From positions 434,001-498,000 of the forward strand of contig NZ_JARZAI010000001.1 in NCBI RefSeq assembly GCF_029893355.1: a DNA stretch of 64,000 nt, given 5' to 3'. This stretch comes from Kitasatospora sp. MAA4. GTDB taxonomy: Bacteria > Actinomycetota > Actinomycetes > Streptomycetales > Streptomycetaceae. Shown here in pieces: positions 1-7,592 of the stretch (position 1 is the first letter of the stretch; the number at the start of each line of letters is the position of its first letter). The notes under the pieces are model-generated. The model did not search any database, was not told the DNA's origin, and saw only the letters and a list, made by a program, of their open reading frames with translations. A program made the position numbers and the translations under genes.

Positions 1-266
1 AGGGGTCCGTATGCCTCCTCGTACGCGTTCACCCAGGCGATGGTGCCGTGACCGGCCGTCTCCGCGTGGATCAGCTCCTGGCCGGCGTGCTCCTGGCTGA
101 ACTCGCTGTGGGCTTCGCGGTCCTCGGCCAGCCGGTGCCAGGCGGCGTCGATGGCGGTGGAGAACATCTCGGGTGCGGCCTGGCCGGCGTCGAACCGCCG
201 TGCGGCGACGGTGAAGAACTTGCCCAGCTCGACCAGTTCCAGGCTGGCCATGGTGGTGGTGCTCAT
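1..266 (-). CDS. Hypothetical protein, N-terminal part only (runs off window start)
   Basis: The reading frame starts at an ATG (266) behind a strong GGAGGAG Shine-Dalgarno and stays open to the window edge, giving 88 residues. The protein begins MSTTTMASLELVELGKFF and continues with an alternating charged/alanine-rich helical pattern with many Glu, His and Ala; no signal peptide or membrane segment is seen. I do not recognise the family. It lies just downstream of an XRE/DUF5753 operon and its promoter carries the same 10-mer as that operon's promoter, so it may be under the same regulator. The C-terminus is missing, so function cannot be judged. Confidence 0.6.
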   Translation of the reverse strand, partial: MSTTTMASLELVELGKFFTVAARRFDAGQAAPEMFSTAIDAAWHRLAEDREAHSEFSQEHAGQELIHAETAGHGTIAWVNAYEEAYGP

Positions 267-360
267 GTGCTCCTCCAACGGGAGTGGCGCCGACCGGTCC
301 TGGGAGTTGCCCGTCGGATGGGCTCTCGAAGCCTGAGATCGGCGTTTGGTGACGCCAACG

Positions 361-410
361 ACGCTAGAGGGCACGGTGCGTGACTCTCCATACGGTTGCA
401 CGTGGTTGCA
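361..410 (-). promoter_or_regulatory. Promoter with tandem TGCAACC elements
   Basis: Read on the minus strand there is a -10-like TAGCGT (361-366), an 18-bp spacer and a -35-like TGGAGA (385-390), just upstream of which sit two TGCAACC copies (394-400 and 404-410) with a 10-bp period. The block ACGTGGTTGC (plus strand 400-409) recurs exactly at 2043-2052 in front of the XRE operon. I infer an operator for the neighbouring XRE regulator; the hexamers are weak matches. Confidence 0.4.
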
Positions 411-414
411 GGGT

Positions 415-1263
415 CTACCGGAACGCGGAGAGCGCCGAGGCGATCAGAGTGCGCGCCTGTGGACCGTGTACAGCGAGCTTTGACAGCTCAGCAAACGCCT
501 TCAGGTACGTTCTGATCTCTCCTGGAGCAGTCACATTGATCTCGGCCGTCAGAGTCTCGACTGCGACCAGGCTCTCATCGAAGGCGTAGAACGCCTCCAA
601 CGGCCAGACGGTACGGCGGCAGCGGAGCGGGATGATCCCAACGGATACGTTCGGCTGCCTCATCACCGTCAGCAGGTGTTCGAGCTGGCCGGCCATGCCG
701 TCGTCGTCGCACACAGCGTGGTAGAGAACCGCTTCCTCAAGGACGAGGCCAAACTGGTGAGCGCGGTCCGCCAGTACGCGGGACCGGTCGAGCCGCGCGG
801 CCACAGCCTGTTCTACGTCGTCCGGCGTTCCCTGGAAATCGGTGATGGAACGGAGCAGTCCGGAGGCGTAGGGGCCTGTCTGGGTCATGCCTGGCATCAG
901 GTTGGACGCGTATACCCTGAAGCGCTTGGTCCTCTGATAGAGGGGCACCGTCTTCTCATGGACGCGCCGCATGCCGTCTCGGTGGATCTCGCGCCACTGC
1001 GTGTACATCGACTCAGCGGTGCGAGAGGCCGCGATGAGGTCAGCGGCCTGGTCAGCGGCGCCGCACGCTGTGCACCATGCTCGGATGTCAGCATCTGACG
1101 GGACGGTCATGCCCCGGGCGATCCGAGAGGACTTCGACTTGTGCCAACCGCACCGCTCGGCCAGTTCCAGCCCGGAAAGCCCCGCATCCTGCATCAGTGC
1201 AGAGAGCCGCGCGGCGAGTGCCACCCGCGCGGCCTGGGCGCTGGAGAGCGGCGACGAAGACAT
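415..1263 (-). CDS. XRE-family helix-turn-helix regulator with DUF5753 domain
   Basis: The 282-aa protein has an N-terminal Cro/C1-type HTH (about residues 12-65, with the LAERCGWHKSKSSRIARG recognition-helix region) followed by a long C-terminal DUF5753 effector domain (about 95-275). This is the architecture of the abundant actinomycete regulators annotated as Scr1-type antitoxin-like or WhiJ-like. These usually control developmental or toxin-antitoxin-like neighbours. It is the third gene of a compact minus-strand operon after the 77-aa protein and the DUF6879 protein, with a 24-bp gap to the latter. The expected role is DNA binding at its own operon promoter; the ligand or partner is unknown. 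Confidence 0.9.
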   Translation of the reverse strand: MSSSPLSSAQAARVALAARLSALMQDAGLSGLELAERCGWHKSKSSRIARGMTVPSDADIRAWCTACGAADQAADLIAASRTAESMYTQWREIHRDGMRRVHEKTVPLYQRTKRFRVYASNLMPGMTQTGPYASGLLRSITDFQGTPDDVEQAVAARLDRSRVLADRAHQFGLVLEEAVLYHAVCDDDGMAGQLEHLLTVMRQPNVSVGIIPLRCRRTVWPLEAFYAFDESLVAVETLTAEINVTAPGEIRTYLKAFAELSKLAVHGPQARTLIASALSAFR

Positions 1264-1287
1264 GAGCCGGCCTAGGGTGCTGTGCGA

Positions 1288-1812
1288 TCAGACGGCGTAC
1301 TTCTCGTGCGGGACAGCACGGCCCCAGACGGCTTCGAACGCCTCGGCGCAGAAGCGGGCCACCGCTGGCTCCTCGTTCTGGTCGGTGTGGACCCACCGGC
1401 CGTCGCCGTCAAAGATGTTGAACTGCACGATTCGGCCGTCGAAGATCCAGAAGTCGTTGCCGGGCAGGGCGAGGTCGGAGGCGAGTCGGCGGGGGAGCCA
1501 ACGAACCTCCTCGCCACCGGCGATGTTGGTGAACGTGAACGAGTGCTCGTATCGGATGTAGTCGCTCGCGGGTTCGGAGACGATTCGAGCCCGGCGGACG
1601 GCGACTCCGCTGCTGGTGACCTCCTGCACGAGGTCGAGCCAGGGGCGCCACCAGGAGTTGCGGTCCTCGGGGTCGAGCCGGTGGCCGTCCTTCCAGGCTT
1701 GGAAGCGTTCCGTCTCGTTATCGACCGCGTAGACATCGCGCATCTCCAGGTGGAGAGCGGACTTCCTGGCTGACCCGAGAAGGTCGGCAAAGCTAGTCAA
1801 GCTCTGCGACAT
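1288..1812 (-). CDS. DUF6879 family protein
   Basis: A 174-aa soluble protein rich in Trp, Arg and acidic residues, with the NSWWRPWLDLVQ and EVRWLPRR segments characteristic of the DUF6879 family that accompanies XRE/DUF5753 regulators in Streptomyces. Its start lies within the 3' end of the upstream 77-aa gene (20-bp overlap), implying translational coupling. There is no catalytic motif I can name. By context it is the likely partner or effector of the XRE regulator, possibly as a toxin-antitoxin-like pair, but biochemical function is not established. Confidence 0.85.
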   Translation of the reverse strand: MSQSLTSFADLLGSARKSALHLEMRDVYAVDNETERFQAWKDGHRLDPEDRNSWWRPWLDLVQEVTSSGVAVRRARIVSEPASDYIRYEHSFTFTNIAGGEEVRWLPRRLASDLALPGNDFWIFDGRIVQFNIFDGDGRWVHTDQNEEPAVARFCAEAFEAVWGRAVPHEKYAV

Positions 1813-2026
1813 CCAGGGCCTCCTTCAGCACCTTCGCCATGCGGGCGGGGACCCGCACCACCGTCTCATGATCGGGGATCGCGCCGTCGGAGAGAACCGC
1901 GGTCTCGGTGGCCTCGTCGATCTTCCATCCTTGGATGATGAGGTCCGAGGTCTCCTCGTCCACCCAGATGGTGGGTGAGCCGTGGTCGCCCGACTTCTCG
2001 TCCTTGCCGATGAACCGTAGTTCCAT
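1793..2026 (-). CDS. Small acidic protein, first gene of the XRE/DUF6879 operon
   Basis: A 77-aa protein starting at an ATG behind GGGGACGG. The sequence is acidic and beta-rich (for example SGDHGSPTIWVDEETSD) with a helical C-terminal tail ending ALDVAELD. It overlaps the DUF6879 gene by 20 bp and is co-oriented with the XRE gene, making a three-gene unit. I do not recognise a named family. Small proteins of this size and order commonly precede DUF6879 genes in Streptomyces, so a role as antitoxin-like or anti-regulator partner is plausible but inferred from context only. Confidence 0.75.
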   Translation of the reverse strand: MELRFIGKDEKSGDHGSPTIWVDEETSDLIIQGWKIDEATETAVLSDGAIPDHETVVRVPARMAKVLKEALDVAELD

Positions 2027-2042
2027 GTCACCGTCCCCTTCG

Positions 2043-2052
2043 ACGTGGTTGC
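2043..2052 (-). promoter_or_regulatory. Candidate XRE operator upstream of the three-gene operon
   Basis: The 10-mer ACGTGGTTGC lies 17 bp upstream of the 77-aa gene start and is identical to the 10-mer at 400-409 in front of the next minus-strand gene. Two identical copies at the only two promoters flanking the regulator suggest an autoregulatory operator. Confidence 0.35.
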
Positions 2053-2142
2053 GTCGCGTGGCAGAGATTCAGCCGATGTCCATGCTCCGCTACTTGGTCG
2101 TGCGCGTCTGGGTTTTGGCCAAGCACGTCGGGGGCGGGTGAT

Positions 2143-2256
2143 GGTGTGGTGCCGGCCCGCTCGGTTGAGGAGACGCAGGTGATGGATGGCGTCGGTCGGT
2201 TCGGCTGGGTCACCGATCCCGAGGGCAATCGGATCGAGCTGTGGCAGCCCGCCTGA
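2143..2256 (+). pseudogene. 3' remnant of a VOC (glyoxalase/bleomycin-resistance) family gene
   Basis: One forward frame encodes the C-terminal signature of the VOC superfamily, with the segment VGRFGWVTDPEGNRIELWQP directly before a TGA (2254-2256), preceded by a plausible VVPARSVEET beta-strand/helix segment. Upstream the frame loses similarity, and no start codon with ribosome-binding site or N-terminal betaalphabeta module is present, so only about 35 codons survive. It is best read as the decayed end of a glyoxalase-like gene at the edge of the accessory XRE patch. The region from here to the next gene shows nothing else. Confidence 0.7.
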
Positions 2257-2339
2257 CCGGGTCTTCACGCAGGCGGTTGCCCGGGTCACGGTGGGGGCGC
2301 ATCGTGGAGGGGGTGGCGGCTTGGGAGTGAGGTGGCCCG

Positions 2340-3308
2340 GTGGTGGTGGGTGAGCTGGGGGAGGTGATTCGTACCGCGGGGTTGACCAAGGTGTATCCGA
2401 AGGCGGATGCGCCGGCCGTGGACGGGTTGGATCTGGGGGTGCGGCAGGGGGAGTTGTTCGGGCTGCTGGGGCCGAACGGGGCGGGGAAGACGACGACCGT
2501 CGGGATGCTCACCACGCGGGTGGTGCCGACGGCGGGGGCGGCCTGGATCGGGGGGATCGACGTCGTGGCGCGGCCGACGTTGGTGAAGCAGGTGATCGCG
2601 GTGGTGTCGCAGCAGAACACCTTGGACCGCTCGCTCACGGTGCGGGAGAACCTGTACTTCCACGGGCTGCTGTTCGGCGTGCCGGCCCGGCAGGCGCGGC
2701 GGACGGCCGATGAGCTGCTGGAGCGGTTCCACCTGGCGAAGTGGGCGGATGCGTCGGTCTTCGCGCTGTCGGGCGGGATGGCGCAGCGGCTGATGGTGGC
2801 GCGGGCGATCTACCACCGTCCGGCCGTGCTGTTCCTGGACGAGCCGACGGCGGGGCTCGATCCGCAGAGCCGGCTGGCGCTCTGGGAGATACTCGGTGAG
2901 TTGATCGCCGACGGGCAGACCATCCTGCTCACCACACACAACATGGAGGAGGCCGACCAGCTCTGCGACCGGGTGGCGATCCTGGACCACGGCCGGGTGC
3001 TGGCCCTGGACACCCCGGCCGCGCTGAAGCAGGGAGTGGGTGCCGACACGGTCGTCAGCGTGCAGGCGGACGGGGATCCGGCGGCGCTGGCCGAGCTGCT
3101 GACGCGCGAGATCACCGGGGTCACGCAGAGCAGGTTGACCGGTGCAGGCGTGGAACTGCAGGTCAAGGGCGGTGGCGCGAACCGCCTGCTGCCCCGGGTG
3201 CTGAGCGCCGCCGAGGCGGGGGGCTTCGCGGTGGCCGATCTGTCGGTCGCCGAGGCCACCCTGGAGACGGTGTTCATCAGCCTGACGGGAAAGGAGCTCA
3301 GGGACTGA
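2340..3308 (+). CDS. ABC transporter ATP-binding protein (DrrA-type drug exporter)
   Basis: A 322-aa cytoplasmic ATPase. Walker A is GPNGAGKT (44-51), the signature LSGGM is at 143-147, Walker B VLFLDE at 163-168 and the switch histidine at 200. A C-terminal extension of about 90 residues after the nucleotide-binding domain is typical of DrrA/ABC-2 exporters for daunorubicin-like drugs or lipids. The start is a GTG. Its stop overlaps the start of the membrane partner (TGATG), so the two are translated together. The substrate cannot be told from sequence. There is no regulator directly attached. Confidence 0.93.
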   Translation: MVVGELGEVIRTAGLTKVYPKADAPAVDGLDLGVRQGELFGLLGPNGAGKTTTVGMLTTRVVPTAGAAWIGGIDVVARPTLVKQVIAVVSQQNTLDRSLTVRENLYFHGLLFGVPARQARRTADELLERFHLAKWADASVFALSGGMAQRLMVARAIYHRPAVLFLDEPTAGLDPQSRLALWEILGELIADGQTILLTTHNMEEADQLCDRVAILDHGRVLALDTPAALKQGVGADTVVSVQADGDPAALAELLTREITGVTQSRLTGAGVELQVKGGGANRLLPRVLSAAEAGGFAVADLSVAEATLETVFISLTGKELRD

Positions 3309-4168
3309 TGTCCAGTGCTGCCATTACCGCGCGGCCGACCCGGTCGGTCTTCGCCGCGAGCCGCTCCGCGCTCGGGGCGCTGGTCAAGCGCGACCTGCTG
3401 GTGCTGCGCAAGCACGCCGGGGAGTTCGCCGCCCGGACGATCATGCAGCCGCTGCTGCTGGTCTTCGTCTTCCTCTACGTGTTCCCGTCGATCGGGCAGG
3501 GGGTCGGCGGTGGCGGCGGCAAGGCCGGCGAGTCGGACTTCGCGACCGTGCTGGTGCCGGGGGTGGTGGCGATCACCATCATGTTCCAGGGCATCCAGTC
3601 GGTGGCGATCCAGCTCTCCCAGGAGTTCGGCTACACCCGCGAGATCGAGGACCGGGTGCAGGCGCCCTGCCCGCTCTGGCTGGTGGCGGTGGCGCGGGTG
3701 CTCTCGGGGGCGGCGCAGGGGATGATCTCGGCGATCCTGGTCTTCCCGATCGCGGCCGTGGTGCACGCGCCGGGGGTGGAGGCGCACCTGTCGGTGCACT
3801 GGTGGGTGGTGGTCACGCTGATCCCGTTGGCGTGCCTGGCGATGACCTCGCTGGGGCTGGTGCTCGGCACGACGTTCGAGCCGCGCAACATCGGCCTGAT
3901 GTTCGGCTTCGTCGTGCTGCCGCTGGTCTTCCTCGGCGGTACGTACTACCAGTGGACGAAGCTGTCGGCGATCCAGGTCGGCGGCTTCCCGTGGTTGCAG
4001 ACGCTGGTGCTGGTCAACCCGTTGATCTACATCGCGGAGGGGATGCGGGCCGGGCTCACCGAGGCGTCGCACATGCACCTGTACGTGGTCTATCCGGTGC
4101 TGATCGGGTTCTGCGTGCTGTTCCTGAGCCTGGGGCTGCGCAACTTCCGCCGCCGGGTGCTGTCGTAG
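3308..4168 (+). CDS. ABC-2 type transporter permease (DrrB-type)
   Basis: A 286-aa integral membrane protein with about six hydrophobic segments and the GYTREIEDRVQAPCPLW cytoplasmic loop typical of DrrB/NodJ-like ABC-2 permeases, where it contacts the ATPase. It is co-translated with the upstream ATPase gene (start codon overlaps its stop). Together they form a two-protein exporter for drug, lipid or polysaccharide substrates. The gene ends inside a strong inverted repeat that also faces the convergent metG. Confidence 0.92.
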   Translation: MSSAAITARPTRSVFAASRSALGALVKRDLLVLRKHAGEFAARTIMQPLLLVFVFLYVFPSIGQGVGGGGGKAGESDFATVLVPGVVAITIMFQGIQSVAIQLSQEFGYTREIEDRVQAPCPLWLVAVARVLSGAAQGMISAILVFPIAAVVHAPGVEAHLSVHWWVVVTLIPLACLAMTSLGLVLGTTFEPRNIGLMFGFVVLPLVFLGGTYYQWTKLSAIQVGGFPWLQTLVLVNPLIYIAEGMRAGLTEASHMHLYVVYPVLIGFCVLFLSLGLRNFRRRVLS

Positions 4169-4190
4169 GAACAGCAGCCGACGGCGGAAG
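4144..4190. terminator. Bidirectional hairpin between ABC permease and metG
   Basis: CTTCCGCCG (4144-4152) pairs with CGGCGGAAG (4182-4190), and inside it TGCTGT pairs with ACAGCA around a loop holding the permease stop codon. There is no T-run, as is usual in high-GC actinobacteria. The placement between convergent genes supports a terminator for both. Confidence 0.6.
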
Positions 4191-4198
4191 GGAGGCGA

Positions 4199-5908
4199 CT
4201 ACTGGGCGCCGAAGCGCTCGCGCCAGGCGGCCAGGTCCTCGTCCGTGATCTTCGCGAAGAGCACCGGCGGGACGGTGAACGGGGTGCCGGCGGCGACGAA
4301 GTCCAGCGCGGCGGCCTGCTCGCCGCTCACCCACGCGGGCTCGTCCGTCACGGCGGGCGCGAAGACGGCCCGCATGGTGGCGCTGGTGGCCGGGATGAAC
4401 GGCGCCGAGACGGTCCCGTAGAGGTGGATCAGGTTCATCGCGGTGCGCAGCGTCAGCGCGGCGGCGGCCTCGTCGGTCTTGATCTCCATCCAGGGGGCCT
4501 TGGTCTCCAGGTAGGAGTTGCCCGCGCTCCACAGCGCCCGCAGGGCCTGCGCGGCCTTGCGGAACTGGAGGGCATCCAGGTGGTCCTGGTACTCGGCGAG
4601 CAGGCCGGCGATCTCCTCGCCGAGCCGCTGCTCTGCCTCGCCCGCCGGGCTGCCGGCCGGGACGGTCTCGCCGAACCGCTTGGTGCTGAACGTCAGCACC
4701 CGGTTGACGAAGTTGCCCAGCGTGTCAGCCAGGTCCTTGTTGACGGTGGTGGAGAAGATCTCCCAGCTGAAGCTGGTGTCGTCGGACTCCGGCGCGTTCG
4801 CCATCAGGAAGTAGCGCCAGTAGTCGGCGGGCAGCAGCTCCAGCGCGGCGTTGGTGAAGATGCCGTGCTGCTGGCTGGTGGAGAACTTGCCGCCGTAGTA
4901 GTTCAGCCAGTTGAAGGCCTTGACGAAGTCGACCTTCTTCCACGGCGCGCGGGTCCCGATGATGGTGGCCGGGAACATCACGGTGTGGAACGGGACGTTG
5001 TCCTTGGCCATGAACTCGGTGTAGCGGACGTCGTCCGCCTGGTACCACCAGGACTTCCAGTCGCGGTTGGCCGGGTCCTGGTCGGACCACTCCTTCGTCG
5101 CGCCGATGTACTCGATCGGGGCGTCGAACCAGACGTAGAAGACCTTGCCCTCGGCGGCGAGCTCCGGCCAGACGTCGGCCGGGACGGGCACGCCCCAGTC
5201 GAGGTCGCGGGTGATCGCCCGGTCGTTCAGGCCCTCGGTCAGCCACTTGCGGGCGATCGAGGAGGCCAGGGTCGGCCAGTCGTTGCCGTGCTCGTCGATC
5301 CACGCCTCGACCTCGCCGGCCAGCTTGGACTGCAGCAGGAAGAGGTGGGTGGTCTCGCGGACCTCCAGCTCGGTGCTGCCGCTGATCGCCGAGTGCGCGT
5401 CGATCAGGTCGGTCGGGTCCAGCAGGCGGGTGCAGTTCTCGCACTGGTCGCCGCGGGCCTTGTCGTAGCCGCAGTGCGGGCAGGTCCCCTCGATGTAGCG
5501 GTCCGGCAGGAACCGGCCGTCGGCCACCGAGTAGACCTGGCGGATCGAGCGCTCCTCGATGAACCCGTTGGCCTTCAGCTCGCGGGCGAACTCCTGGGTG
5601 ATCTCGCGGTTCTGCTGCGAGGAGCTGCGCCCGAAGTAGTCGAAGGAGAGCTGGAAGCCGTCGTAGATCGCCTTCTGCGCGAGGTGCTGCTGCGCGCAGA
5701 ACTCGTCCACCGGAAGGCCGGCGGCCTTGGCGGCCAGCTCGGCCGGGGTGCCGTGCTCGTCGGTGGCGCAGATGTACAGCACGTCGTGGCCGCGCTGGCG
5801 CAGGTAGCGGGAGTAGACGTCCGCCGGGAGCATGGACCCCACCATGTTCCCCAGGTGCTTGATCCCGTTGATGTAGGGAAGCGCGCTGGTGATCAGGTGT
5901 CGAGCCAT
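4199..5908 (-). CDS. metG: Methionyl-tRNA synthetase, archaeal-like type
   Basis: A 569-aa class I aminoacyl-tRNA synthetase that charges tRNA-Met. The first signature is HLGN (18-21), rather than the HxGH of E. coli MetRS. A zinc knuckle C-x2-C...C-x2-C lies at 143/146/156/159, and the second signature reads KFSTS (341-345) in place of KMSKS. HLGN and KFS-type signatures are those of archaeal/eukaryotic MetRS and of the bacterial MetRS2 group. There is no C-terminal tRNA-binding EMAP domain, and an anticodon-binding helical domain follows residue ~400. The start is ATG with a clear purine-rich site upstream. It stands alone on the minus strand, convergent with the ABC exporter. Confidence 0.95.
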   Translation of the reverse strand: MARHLITSALPYINGIKHLGNMVGSMLPADVYSRYLRQRGHDVLYICATDEHGTPAELAAKAAGLPVDEFCAQQHLAQKAIYDGFQLSFDYFGRSSSQQNREITQEFARELKANGFIEERSIRQVYSVADGRFLPDRYIEGTCPHCGYDKARGDQCENCTRLLDPTDLIDAHSAISGSTELEVRETTHLFLLQSKLAGEVEAWIDEHGNDWPTLASSIARKWLTEGLNDRAITRDLDWGVPVPADVWPELAAEGKVFYVWFDAPIEYIGATKEWSDQDPANRDWKSWWYQADDVRYTEFMAKDNVPFHTVMFPATIIGTRAPWKKVDFVKAFNWLNYYGGKFSTSQQHGIFTNAALELLPADYWRYFLMANAPESDDTSFSWEIFSTTVNKDLADTLGNFVNRVLTFSTKRFGETVPAGSPAGEAEQRLGEEIAGLLAEYQDHLDALQFRKAAQALRALWSAGNSYLETKAPWMEIKTDEAAAALTLRTAMNLIHLYGTVSAPFIPATSATMRAVFAPAVTDEPAWVSGEQAAALDFVAAGTPFTVPPVLFAKITDEDLAAWRERFGAQ

Positions 5909-6049
5909 CCTGGGAAGCTCCCATTCATGTAGGTGGCGCCGGGCTCCGGAGAGTGCGCGCCGCTGGTCGGCGACGGTCGCCGGGGTGATTGCGTCCGGCC
6001 GGTGGGGCGCCGTGAACCCGGAGGTTGCATGACGTCACTGGCCATGGTC

Positions 6050-6055
6050 ATTCTA
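6050..6055 (-). promoter_or_regulatory. Possible -10 element for metG in the 5909-6168 intergenic region
   Basis: TAGAAT on the minus strand, about 140 bp upstream of the metG start, is the best -10 match in this 260-bp divergent region; no convincing -35 is present. I see no T-box or SAM riboswitch architecture here. The rest of the region is GC-rich without repeats. Confidence 0.25.
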
Positions 6056-6168
6056 TCGGCCCTGGCGGGGCGGGCCGTACCGGGATTATCGGCGGCGGAC
6101 GGCCGCCGGCCACGCACCCGGTCGGCCGTCGTGGGACCCTCGACCCAGTACGAGAGGCAGGAGCCCCT

Positions 6169-6687
6169 GTGACCAGTAGCCGGACCTGGACCACCCGCCC
6201 CGAGGCGCCCGGGGACGCCGCCGCGATCCACGCGATCAACGCGGCGGCCTTCCCCACCGCCGCCGAGGCCGACCTGGTCGACGCCCTGCGGGCCGACCGC
6301 GACGCCTGGATCCCCGGCCTGTCGCTGGTCGCCCAGGCGCCCGACGGCACCCTCGTCGCCCACGCGCTGCTCACCCGCTGCCACGTCGCCGGCCGTCCCG
6401 CCCTCGCCCTCGCTCCCTGCGCCGTGCTGCCCGAGTACCAGGGGCAGGGCGCCGGGAGCGCGGCCGTCACTGCCGCGCTGGACGCCGCGCGGACGGCCGG
6501 GGAGAGGTTGGTGCTGGTCCTCGGGCATGCCGACTACTACCCGAGGTTCGGCTTCGTCCCGGCCTCGCGCTGGGGCATCCGGGCGCCGTTCGAGGTGCCG
6601 GACGAGGCGATGATGGCCCTCGTCCTGGACGCGGTGGGGCCGGTCCCGTCCGGCGTCATCCAGTACTCGTCGCCCTTCGGCAGCTGA
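6169..6687 (+). CDS. GNAT family N-acetyltransferase
   Basis: A 172-aa cytoplasmic acetyl-CoA-dependent acyltransferase. The coenzyme A loop QGQGAG is at residues 91-96 (the Q/R-x-x-G-x-G/A motif), followed by the GHADYYPRFGF segment common to the YhbS-like subgroup, whose acceptors are usually unknown. I chose the GTG at 6169 because a GGCAGGAG ribosome-binding site lies 4-11 bases before it; longer in-frame starts upstream lack one and run into low-complexity sequence. It is divergent from metG and convergent with the LuxR gene. Confidence 0.88.
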   Translation: MTSSRTWTTRPEAPGDAAAIHAINAAAFPTAAEADLVDALRADRDAWIPGLSLVAQAPDGTLVAHALLTRCHVAGRPALALAPCAVLPEYQGQGAGSAAVTAALDAARTAGERLVLVLGHADYYPRFGFVPASRWGIRAPFEVPDEAMMALVLDAVGPVPSGVIQYSSPFGS

Positions 6688-6694
6688 GCGAGGG

Positions 6695-7354
6695 TCAGAT
6701 GTAGCCCTCGCGCAGCGCGAAGGCGACGGCGTGCGCACGGTTGCGGAGCTGGAAGCGGGTGGTGATCCCGTGCAGCACGTTCTTGACGGTCCGTTCGGAG
6801 TAGCAGAGCCGGCGGGAGATCTCGGAGGTGTCCAGTCCGTCGGCCAGCAGCCGCAGGATCTCGATCTCCCGCGCGGTGGGCTCGGTGGTCGCCCAGCCCG
6901 GGCTGTCGTCCGTGCGGCGCTTCATCCGGCCGACCTGGCTGAGCACCCGGCCGAGCAGGTCGGAGGGCAGGTCGCTGTCGCCCTGGGCGGCGGCCCGCAC
7001 CGCGCGCAGCAGCCGCTCCTGGTCGGCCTCGTGCCGCCAGACGACGGCGTTGACCCCGCTGGAGACCACGTCCATCAGCTGGGCTTCGGAGATCCGGCCG
7101 ATCACCAGGACCACCCGGCCCGCTCCGCCGCGGGCCAGTCGGCGCAGGCGGGCCAGTGCGGCGTCGTCGAGGTTCTCGGTGATGACGACGGCGACCGCGT
7201 TCTCGGGGCCGTGCTCGTCGTCGGCGAGGTAGATGCCGGGGGCGTGGCGCAGTTGGCCCGCCGCGCCGTTTCTGGTGATCGGGTCGTCGGCGTGGATCCG
7301 TATCACGGTCGAGGCGGTGCCGACAGTTTGTTCCAGCACGTTGTGCATGGTCAT
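6695..7354 (-). CDS. LuxR-family DNA-binding response regulator with degenerate receiver
   Basis: A 219-aa protein. Residues ~17-125 have a response-regulator-like alternating fold, but the usual acidic pocket and phosphorylated Asp are not evident, so phosphorylation is doubtful. Residues ~150-215 form a LuxR/NarL HTH (TAREIEILRLLADGL...SERTVKNVLHGI). No sensor kinase is adjacent. It is divergent from the large SARP gene and its promoter carries a SARP-type GCGTTGATC box, suggesting it is a target or partner of that regulator. The start at 7354 has GGGAG a few bases upstream. Confidence 0.88.
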   Translation of the reverse strand: MTMHNVLEQTVGTASTVIRIHADDPITRNGAAGQLRHAPGIYLADDEHGPENAVAVVITENLDDAALARLRRLARGGAGRVVLVIGRISEAQLMDVVSSGVNAVVWRHEADQERLLRAVRAAAQGDSDLPSDLLGRVLSQVGRMKRRTDDSPGWATTEPTAREIEILRLLADGLDTSEISRRLCYSERTVKNVLHGITTRFQLRNRAHAVAFALREGYI

Positions 7355-7404
7355 GGGCTCCCATCCGTTGAGGTCGGGGTCGCATCCCGGGCTGCGTTCT
7401 CGTC

Positions 7405-7429
7405 ACGGTAGCCGGGGGGCGATCAACGC
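7405..7429 (-). promoter_or_regulatory. SARP-type promoter of the LuxR gene
   Basis: On the minus strand GCGTTGATC (7421-7429) is followed by exactly 10 bases and then TACCGT (7405-7410), a -10-like hexamer. A degenerate second copy (CTGGTGAGC) lies 11 bp further upstream at 7432-7440. Heptamer repeats with 11-bp spacing placed close to the -10 are the hallmark of AfsR/SARP-activated promoters. Confidence 0.5.
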
Positions 7430-7473
7430 GGGCTCACCAGGAGATCGGCGCCGGCGGCCCCCGGAGGCGTCCG

Positions 7474-7508
7474 GCGTTGAGCGGGCGTTGATCGCACCGG
7501 TGAACCGT
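7474..7508 (+). promoter_or_regulatory. SARP-type direct repeats upstream of the SARP gene
   Basis: GCGTTGAGC (7474-7482) and GCGTTGATC (7485-7493) are spaced 11 bp on the plus strand and followed after 9 bases by AACCGT (7503-7508), which resembles the TACCGT of the divergent promoter. This suggests autoregulation of the SARP gene starting at 7593. Confidence 0.45.
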
Positions 7509-7592
7509 TCGACCGAGAACAGCCCGTGGAAATCGGCGGAGCTGCCGTTATCCTGATCGACCGGGGGTGGGCTGCGGGGAGGCGGGACGGTA

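Noticed and set aside
5909..6168. T-box or SAM riboswitch upstream of metG
   Set aside because: No T-box bulge sequence, specifier arm or terminator is recognisable; only a weak -10 is present.
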